Assembly: GCA_963749115.1 (NCBI GenBank)
Contig: CAVVLP010000002.1
Coordinates: forward strand, 744,001-808,000
DNA length: 64,000 nucleotides
Origin: SZUA-36 sp963749115
GTDB lineage: Bacteria > Pseudomonadota > Gammaproteobacteria > Xanthomonadales > SZUA-36
Reading direction: 5' to 3'
The notes below the pieces were generated by a model. The model was not told the origin of the DNA. It saw only the letters and a program-made list of their open reading frames with translations, and ran no database searches. This document shows positions 57,014 through 64,000 of the stretch, piece by piece; the stretch's first letter is position 1; each line of letters begins with the position of its first letter. Both the position numbers and the translations under genes were made by a program.

Positions 57014-59763
57014 CTAGTCATCGATCCACCAGATACGCCGTGCCATGGCGTCGGACTCGCTGATTTCACTCTCGTAGTCGTCTTTGACTTCGAATACCCA
57101 CTGGGCCGAGACTGCGTACAGCTTAGATCCGTCGGGTTACCCGCCAGGTTGGCCTCGCTGGAGTGGCTGTCACCACCGGTGTTCAGTTGTCGAACTCGTT
57201 GCAGAAGCCCGAGCCAACAGCCACACCCAGATCCTCGACACCGTAGTCGACGGTCGGGTAGCAGTCTTCCGGATTGGCCGAACCGGTATCCGTCTCGGTC
57301 CACACCACGTAGTCGTCACCGAAGCTCTCGGCACGGCTGTAGATAGAGGTCTAGCGGTTCTGCTTCACCCACTTCCACCGTGGTGTTGTCACCGGTCTCG
57401 AAGACCATGAAGTAACGGGACGGATTCCGCAGATCGGAGTCGCGATATGCCTCACTTCGATAGCAGAGCATCGTCGCAGGTGAAGATATTCGTCGATCAC
57501 CGTTGGGTCGACAAACAGACCGTCCGTACACGTTTCCGTGATCGTCCACGCCTCTTGGTGATCCGGTACTGGCATAGCGCGGATCCAGCGTGGTGATATT
57601 CATTGCCTTGTGCTGGGTGATGTTGCGGGCATGCTCGGCAGCCCCCGCAGCGAACTCGTAGCACGCGGTCGGCTCGACACGTTCACCCGGTACAGTCGTC
57701 TTCGGGACGGTAGCGTTCGCAGGTGACGGTGCCGTCGCCCGAGTAGCTCACGCCATCACTGGCCGTGAACGAGCTCGGGGTCGTGGTCCAGGTATTACCA
57801 CCGTCGAAGGAGCGCCGTACGTACAGGTCGTAGCGGTCGTTGCCCTTGGCGTTGAGGCGCCAGTTGGGTGACCAGGCATACAGGAACTGCACGAAGTCAC
57901 CGTCGAGGAAGCCCCTGTGGCCCTTGGAGATATCCAGCGGGTTGTACCAGGACTGATCCTGCATCAGGTCGACGAAGTCGTCCGTGCGATCGTCACGTAT
58001 CACAGTCAACAGGCGTTATGCCATCAGAAGCCAGCACTGTGCCTTCCGATGGGCACTGATGCCAGGTCAGCACGCGGGTCTGGTTGCCTTCACCCTGTAC
58101 CACAGCCCTGCAGGATCGGGTTGGTGTCACCGATACCGTAGGTCGAGCAGTGAAGTCCACCGTCGGACAAGGTATCGAGGCACCACCGTCGCCATCATCG
58201 ATGCAGGTATCCGGAATCACACCCGAGAGGTTGGTGGCCGGATCGGCACAGACACCGCCCGGATAGTACGGGTTGGTATCGGCGTTCGATCAGGAACGTC
58301 CTCACACACCATGTTCTCGAAGGCGTACGGGTTGTCCACCGTCGGCATCGAAGGTCATCCGGCACGCACGATACGCCGCAGCATGGTGTCGGCCGGGCCG
58401 CCCTGGCGCATCGGTGCCCTGTTTCCAGGACGGAGATGGCCGCCAGGCCGTTGGCGCTGGCCGTGGCCTTGCCGATGCCGACTGCACCAGCAGGCTGGCG
58501 CGGCGGGCGATCTCGGTGTTGAGGATATCGAAGTTGTAAGTCACCGTAGTCCTCCATGTCCTCGGTGCTCATCAGGCCGAACAGTTCACCGGTTTCCCAG
58601 TAGACCTCACCCTGGTTGAGCATATTGCCCTGGTTGACCAGGTTCTCGACCAGGCTGTTCGGGTTATCGATGCCCGCGGAGGTGTCCGGGGTGCCCATGT
58701 CGAAGCTGAAGTACCACTGGTTCTTGCCGATTTCCTCGGTGCAGGTCGGATCCGTCTCCGAGTCTTCTTCAGTGCAAGGTTCGCATAAGCCATCATCCGT
58801 CGAATCAGGCTCGAAGAAGTACTTGCCCAGTCCCTTGGATTCCTCGGCTGCCACGATCACCCAGGCGCTCTCGGTGATCACCGTCACCGTCAGCGTCATA
58901 ACCCTGCAGCGAAGTACGCGGCCGGGTCAGCCCGGTATTGGCCCGGTTGGGCAGGTCTGCAATGCCGTCGTCATTGGTGTCGGCGACACAGATCTCGGAC
59001 TCGCTTGGATTGTTTTCATTGCCGGTCTGGATGGTCACGGTAGCGGCGCAATTGTCGTTCAGACCGAACGCTTCAGCACCAACCGGTATGTTATCGTCAG
59101 CAGTGTCTTCGAAGATGCAGTACAGGTCCTCGGTGCCGCCGCCAGAAGTCACGGTATCCAGCGGATTGCACTTGGCGTTGTTGGACAGACGCATCGGCAC
59201 GGCCATCGGTACGAATACCTGCGGTCTGCCGCTCACGGTCAGGTCGTGGTCCAGAATGTCTATCGGCACCATGAGATTGTCGCCGTCCGCAACGGAGGTC
59301 TCAACAATGTCGAAGTACTCTTCGTTGATGAAGGAGTACCAGGCATCAGTCTGGGCGATGGGCTACTGCGCCACTCCAGCCTTCACCCGGGCCTAAGCCC
59401 TGGCCGGGACGTAAACCTTCCGGGTCTTCCTGCCAGGTGATAACGAAACCGGCACCCTGTACAGCATGGACCTCGATACGGTTCGGATCGCGGCGCCCGG
59501 AGGTCAGACGCTCGGCCTTGGTCCAGACCATGTGGCTTTGTTCCACATTGTCGGCCGTTCTGGGATCGTCACCCGGCAGCAGAACGCCGCGGGCCGTCCA
59601 GACACAACCGAAGGGTACTATGCCGGCCTGGGGATAACCCTCGTCGGCGAAATCGACGGAGCCCTGGCGATCCGGCGACACCGAAGGCGTCAACCAGGTA
59701 GAGGTCGTCTACAGCATCACCGTCAACAGTACTGGTGAAGTCCGTCAGGGCCGGTACACCCAA
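57014..59763 (-). pseudogene. Remainder of large secreted haem/Asp-box gene, many frameshifts
   Basis: This continues the reading frame of the gene starting at 60968. Coding segments alternate among the three frames on the minus strand: 59763-59569, 59693-59346, 59272-58805, 58899-58195, 58009-57683, 57603-57316, ending at a TAG at 57014-57016. Joined segments read PDLGVPALTDFTSTVDGD, DAFGVAGSPDRQGSVDF, and RTSLQGYDADGDG. A second Asp-box RSFDGGNTWTT is at about 57788-57812. At least six single-base indels are needed. The joined protein would be about 1,300 residues. Confidence 0.6.
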
Positions 59764-60968
59764 ATCGGGATCACCATCCTTCGAATGAAGTCGGTGATGG
59801 CAAGCAAACGAGCCTGCTGATCGGGGTCTTCCAGACCGCTATCGGTCGTCATCGAGTAGGCTGGCTGCCCACTACTGCAGAAACGGCTGGGCCATGCGAC
59901 CAGGACCTTGTTGCCCGCGACTGCACGGAATACGTTATAGGTACCACCGGGATACTCATTGAGATCAACCGGGTGTCCTTCGCACTCTTCGACGGGATCG
60001 CCCCTCTTGTCAACAACTGCCAGGGTAGGACCTTGCTCTTTGATCTGCCCGGAGTCGGTGTAGAAAGCAGCCACCGTACAAGGCGGAACGCTGGTTTTCA
60101 CCCTGAATCCGAATTTACCCGTCTTGGTGGATCTCTTGGTGGCAAGTTCGTGCCCGGTTTCGCCATTGATAAGGGTAACCTCAACACGTGGTAGGGCATT
60201 CTCACCAAATACCATCAACTTGTTATTCTTGAATACAGCAAGTGTGACAATTGGTCCAAGCTCTATCGGGGTCTCTTCCTCGAACCTATTACTGCTATGA
60301 CAGCTGTAGCAGGATGGAGTCTGCGCAGTACCCTGCAAAGCGGTACCGTGGCATTCAGAACAGTGAGCCGTATAGGGAGTTTCATAACCCCGCTTGTGAT
60401 ATGCACCATTCTTGCCATTACCCTTGCTCAGGAATATGTTGTGGTCATTGGGCAGCGGATCCTGTTTGCTGGCTTTGTGATCCTCCTCAAGATTGAATGA
60501 GCTCCTGTCTGCAGACTCGGACAAGTTGGTCTTCTTCCAGGTCTCGCCGTCGTCCAGGCTCACCGCTGCGTAGGTGTCAAAAAAGCTGTGACCGAACGCG
60601 GTGCCCTCGACCTCAAACTGGGGTCCATAAATGAACACGTTGATCAGCGGTTTGGCAACCTCCAGCGTTTCCTCGGGGGACATGCAATCTTCACCCTGCG
60701 GGGGTGTGTTGTCGATGTTGCAGTAATCGACCGGTTCAACCAGGCCACTGGCGGCCTGCGAGGGCACGTAGAACTTCATAAAATCCGTGAAAGCGTGTTC
60801 CGCCTCGGAGATCTGTTCGTTCACAACCTCCTGTTCGAATGTCGGAACATTTATGTTCTTCGACATGCTCTTGTTGGTAATGGCGCCATCATCGGCGCCA
60901 ACTGTGCCGCTCAAGGCAAATGCCACGGCAGTCATTAAGAAAATAATACTTCGAAGTCGTTTCATCAT
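59745..60968 (-). CDS. Large secreted haem/Asp-box protein, N-terminal segment (choice-of-anchor O-like)
   Basis: The first 408 residues of a very large secreted protein. The signal peptide ends near SGTVGADD. Two haem-type motifs CSECH and CYSCH follow (about residues 205-225) and an Asp-box SLDDGETW lies near residue 137. This layout resembles choice-of-anchor O proteins. The frame ends at 59745 where one base is lost near 59775: adding one G gives FIRRDGDPDLGVPAL, and coding continues to 57014. A triple regulator box is about 190 bases upstream. Likely an envelope or extracellular redox protein. Confidence 0.75.
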   Translation of the reverse strand: MMKRLRSIIFLMTAVAFALSGTVGADDGAITNKSMSKNINVPTFEQEVVNEQISEAEHAFTDFMKFYVPSQAASGLVEPVDYCNIDNTPPQGEDCMSPEETLEVAKPLINVFIYGPQFEVEGTAFGHSFFDTYAAVSLDDGETWKKTNLSESADRSSFNLEEDHKASKQDPLPNDHNIFLSKGNGKNGAYHKRGYETPYTAHCSECHGTALQGTAQTPSCYSCHSSNRFEEETPIELGPIVTLAVFKNNKLMVFGENALPRVEVTLINGETGHELATKRSTKTGKFGFRVKTSVPPCTVAAFYTDSGQIKEQGPTLAVVDKRGDPVEECEGHPVDLNEYPGGTYNVFRAVAGNKVLVAWPSRFCSSGQPAYSMTTDSGLEDPDQQARLLAITDFIRRMVIPIWVYRP

Positions 60969-61370
60969 AGATTCTCCTCAGAATCGGCGGATTTATCGAC
61001 TGGTCTCTGCGATGCTTCGGCCAGCCGCCCTTACTACAAGCCTCTGTCCAGCGAGCGCCGGAACGGTCATTTCGCTACAAAATGATGGATTCCCTTCCTC
61101 GAATATTATTATTTTGTTACATATATAACGGCTGCATCATTAACCTACGCTTAATTGTTTTTTAAGCTAAATTTAAGATTGCAGACACCACGACGAACTG
61201 TTACCGGCAATATTTAAATGCCCCGATTGCACGCATAGTGGCTAGGGTAGCCACTTTGAAGTGACAGGAACGCAATGAAAATCACATTTCGCGTGGATAC
61301 GAAATGCTTACTATTGGATGATATTAGATATTGAATTTAATACAAAAAAATACTGTGCGTTATGGGATTA
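60969..61370. other. Intergenic region with triple regulator box
   Basis: 402 bases without a gene. Contains the direct-repeat box at 61150-61177 and a -10-like TTATAT at 61128-61123 on the minus strand, 22 bases downstream of the box. The rest shows nothing. Confidence 0.5.
61150..61177. promoter_or_regulatory. Triple PmrA/QseB-like box upstream of the large haem-protein gene
   Basis: CTTAAT-N5-TTTAAG-N5-TTTAAG: three perfect HTTAAK half-sites at an exact 11-base period. A -10-like element lies about 22 bases downstream on the minus strand, the position expected for an activator site replacing the -35. Confidence 0.65.
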
Positions 61371-63263
61371 CTAAGAACCTTCCAGTTCATCCCAACGTTT
61401 GAAAGCAGCTTCCAACTGGGCTTGCACCTCGGCCAATTCCAGGTTTACACGCTTAACTGTTTCATTATCGGATTGATAGAAACCGGGTTCGGAAATTTTC
61501 CCGACCAATTGTGATTGTTGTTTTTCAAGTTTTTCAATTTTTCCCGGCAGGCTTCCCAACTCGCGCTGGTCCTTGTAGGAAAGCTTCGTTTTTTGAACAC
61601 TGGGTTTCGATTGCGTGGCGGTGCTGCTGTCCTTTGCTGGTTTGGACGCTTTTGAACCCACCGCCGTGGCCTCTGACAAACTGCCACCACGGGCTTCCCA
61701 GTCACTGTAACCACCCACGTACTCGTTAACATTACCCTGGCCATCGAGCACAATCAGGCTGGTAATGACGTTATCCATGAAATCCCGGTCATGGCTGACC
61801 AGCAGCACGGTGCCATCAAAATCCAGCAGTATTTCTTCGAGCAGTTCCAGGGTCTCGATATCCAGGTCGTTGGTCGGTTCATCCAGTACCAGCAGGTTGG
61901 CTGACTTGCTGAACAAACGCGCCAGTACAGCGCGGTTTTGCTCACCCCCGGACAAGGCCTTAACCGGCATACGTACACGGTCCGGACTAAACAGAAAGTC
62001 ACCCAGGTAGGAAATAGCATGACGCCGCCTGCCGCCGATCTCGATAAAATCCTGGCCACCACAGACGTTGTCTATCAGGTTCTTTTCCGGGTCGAGGTGC
62101 TCACGCAATTGATCAGAGTAGGCTATCTCTAGCTTTGTACCACGTGACACCTCACCCGTGGTTGGCTGCAACTCACCCAACAGGATCTTCACCAGCGTGG
62201 TTTTCCCGGCACCGTTGGCTCCAACGATACCAATCCGGTCGCCACGCTGGATCACGGTTGAAAAGTCCTTGATCACCACGTTGTCACCAAAACGGTGACC
62301 GACATGCTCAAGTTCGGCAACAATTTTGCCGGACCGGGCTGCATCTTCAACCACAAAACCGGCGTTACCCGTACGTTCACGACGGGCGCCGCGCTCCTCG
62401 CGCAGGGTTTTCAAGGCACGTACCCTGCCCTCGTTGCGGGTCCGCCGGGCCTTGATACCCTGGCGTATCCAGACCTCTTCCTGCGCCAGTTTCTTGTCAA
62501 ACAGTTCATTGGCCCTTTCCTCGGCCAGTAACTGTTGCTCGCGGTGGCGCAAAAAACCCTGGTAATCGCCCTGCCAGAGGGTCAGATGGCCCCTGTCCAG
62601 TTCTGCCATCCAGTTGGCCACGTTCTGCAGGAAGCGCCGGTCATGGGTAATCAGTATCAGCGCGCCTTTGAAATTTCGTAGCTGCTCCTCCAACCAGCGG
62701 ATGGCCGGTATATCGAGGTGATTGGTGGGTTCATCGAGTAACAGGATATCCGGTTTGCTGACCAGTGCCTGGGCCAGTGCCACCCTGCGCCGCCAGCCAC
62801 CGGACAACTCCGACATACTGGCATCCGCCGGTAAATCCAGCTGCGTAATGGTGGTTTCCACCCGCTGCTGCAAACTCCAGCCATCCAGCGCTTCCAGTTT
62901 TTCCTGTACGCGGGATAGTGCACTCATATCGGTGTGGTCTTCAGACTGTACCAGGTGATGATATTCGGCCAGCAATCGCCCGGTTTCGGCAAGCCCCGAG
63001 GCCACCACGTCGTAAACCGTCTGTTCATCGGCATCCGGCAGGATCTGCTGCAACCATGCGATGCGGGTACCGGGTCTTAGCCAACGCTCACCGGAATCCG
63101 GAACAATTTCGCCCGCCAGCACTTTCAACAGCGTGGTTTACCCGGCGCCATTTCGACCCAGCAGACCAATCCTGTTGCCCTTGGTGACACTGAAATTCAC
63201 ACCATCGAGCAGGACCAGGTTTCCATAGTGTAATGAGGCATTGTCGAGACGTAGCAAAGGCAT
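61371..63263 (-). CDS. uup: Uup-type ABC-F ATPase with in-frame stop at Walker A
   Basis: A 630-codon ABC-F protein. The ATG at 63263 gives MPLLRLDNASLHYGN. The first Walker A reads GRNGAG then TAA where the Lys (AAA) is expected, then TTLLKVLAGE continues in the same frame; the result could be one substitution or two adjacent indels (G gained, A lost). The second ABC domain has GANGAGKTTL, SGGEQN and DEPTNDLD. The C-terminus is the coiled-coil KLSYKDQRELGSLPGKIEKL of Uup. ABC-F proteins act on ribosomes or DNA; the stop is probably an assembly error. Confidence 0.85.
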
Positions 63264-63362
63264 AAGGTAAACCGCTGACGAGTAAGGCAGCGCATTTTAC
63301 GCCCCAGACCGCTATTTGTCCCCGTTTTGTTAAACTGAGTGCATTTCCCAAGGAGAATACGA

Positions 63363-63781
63363 ATGAAATATCTGCATACCATGGTGAGAGTAACGACCTG
63401 ATGGAGTCCCTGGATTTTTATTGCAACAAACTGGGTCTGGTTGAATTGAAACGTCATGAGTCAACCGGCGGACGTTTTACGCTGGTCTACCTTGCTGCCC
63501 CGGGTGATGAAGACGCCCAGGTCGAACTGACCTGGAACTGGGACCCGGAGGAATATACCGGCGGACGCAATTTCGGACACCTTGCCTATGCAGTCGACGA
63601 CATTTACGCCCTTTGTCAGCAATTGATGGATGCGGGTGTCACCATCAACCGCCCACCCCGTGATGGTCACATGGCTTTTGTACGCTCTCCTGACGGGATA
63701 TCAATCGAGCTATTGCAGAAAGGTGAATCCTTACCGGCACAAGAACCCTGGGCTTCCATGGAGAGTATTGGAAGCTGGTAG
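63363..63781 (+). CDS. gloA: Lactoylglutathione lyase (glyoxalase I), frameshifted
   Basis: A 139-residue glyoxalase I that detoxifies methylglyoxal with glutathione. The ATG at 63363 has AAGGAG eight bases upstream and gives MKYLHTMVRV. One base is lost near 63394 in an A-run; adding an A gives VNDLMESLDFYCNKLGLVE. Metal ligands include the His in MKYLHTM, Glu in VELTWN and the His in GHLAYAVDD; the C-terminus reads SPDGISIELLQ. Confidence 0.85.
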
Positions 63782-63809
63782 AACCAGGATTATTTGCGGA
63801 CAACAACCA

Positions 63810-63837
63810 GCCAATAACCCGCCGCCGGGTTATTGGC
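63810..63837. terminator. Bidirectional hairpin terminator
   Basis: GCCAATAACCC and GGGTTATTGGC pair perfectly over 11 bases around GCCGCC, between the convergent gloA and hsp20 genes. No long T-run on the plus strand. Confidence 0.6.
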
Positions 63838-63903
63838 TTGAATCGGTCCCGCTGCCTCAATTATTCACGGCACGGCAGCTCGGAAATATCAGCCCGCTGG
63901 TAA

Positions 63904-64000
63904 TCAGTGAACTTTGATATCCAGCAATGCCGGTGCTTTTTCTTCCGTTTTTGGCAGACTCAAATACAACACGCCGTTCTTGTGATCGGCATGAATTTTG
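63904..64000 (-). CDS. Hsp20/alpha-crystallin small heat-shock protein, C-terminal end
   Basis: Last 31 codons of a gene entering from the right edge. It reads KIHADHKNGVLYLSLPKTE then a short tail ending DIKVH, the end of the alpha-crystallin domain with the NGVLxLxLPK signature. Function is ATP-independent holding of unfolded proteins. Confidence 0.75.
   Translation of the reverse strand, partial: KIHADHKNGVLYLSLPKTEEKAPALLDIKVH

Noticed and set aside
57316..58619. Plus-strand frames in the 57-59.7 kb region
   Set aside because: The minus strand contains coherent haem/Asp-box protein segments; the plus-strand frames are Arg/Pro-rich shadows of GC-rich coding sequence.
1..64000. tRNA, rRNA, CRISPR arrays, insertion sequences
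   Set aside because: No T-loop/acceptor pattern, regular short repeats or transposase-like protein was found on either strand.

Overview
The window reads as chromosomal DNA of a gammaproteobacterium, probably a facultatively anaerobic environmental one. The indicators are TldD/PmbA, a LolA-like/FtsX-type ABC export operon, OmpR-type two-component systems, the O2-independent ubiquinone genes ubiT/U/V with ubiD, TrhP, UbiT-type SCP2 protein, DUF3025 and lipoprotein-rich envelope genes. No rRNA, tRNA, prophage, transposase or CRISPR array was seen. Many genes are interrupted by a single-base indel, usually in a homopolymer, with the frame resuming immediately in an adjacent frame. I read these mostly as consensus errors of the assembly and annotate the joined genes.

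Layout. 1-10.5 kb: tldD end, pmbA, then a tight DUF4159/MoxR/DUF58/BatA-like/DUF4175/GATase-like membrane cluster. 10.5-19.7 kb: amino-acid permease, then a leftward group of penicillin-acylase-like enzyme, outer-membrane barrel, ABC ATPase, two FtsX-type permeases and a LolA-like protein. 19.7-23.1 kb: a TonB-like protein and a large Cys-rich DUF2914 lipoprotein. 23.3-32 kb: two-component system, lipid kinase, DUF4097 repeat protein, CD39-like NTPDase lipoprotein, TrxC, phosphodiesterase, ThrE-like exporter. 32-39 kb: FabH, DUF3025, FemAB-like, POT transporter, nucleoside hydrolase plus ribokinase. 39.6-44.5 kb: RquA-like methyltransferase with ubiT and ubiUVD, a quinone module for life without oxygen. 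45-54 kb: SDR, M48 protease, aldo/keto reductase, a TetR gene and a membrane gene that share one operator, EF-hand protein, trhP, ppk2. 52.9-61.2 kb: PhoP/PmrA-like two-component system beside a secreted dihaem cytochrome and a large secreted haem/Asp-box protein, each preceded by HTTAAK-type direct repeats. 61.4-64 kb: uup, gloA, hsp20 fragment.

The most unusual signal is a family of five ~105-115 nt foldback elements at three intergenic loci (29.6, 39.0-39.25 and 49.1-49.4 kb). They share a folded ~50 nt core but have long outer arms that are unrelated in sequence between loci while remaining self-complementary. Core stems covary between copies, hairpin loops expose GGA, and the elements occur as divergent pairs. 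I do not recognise the family.
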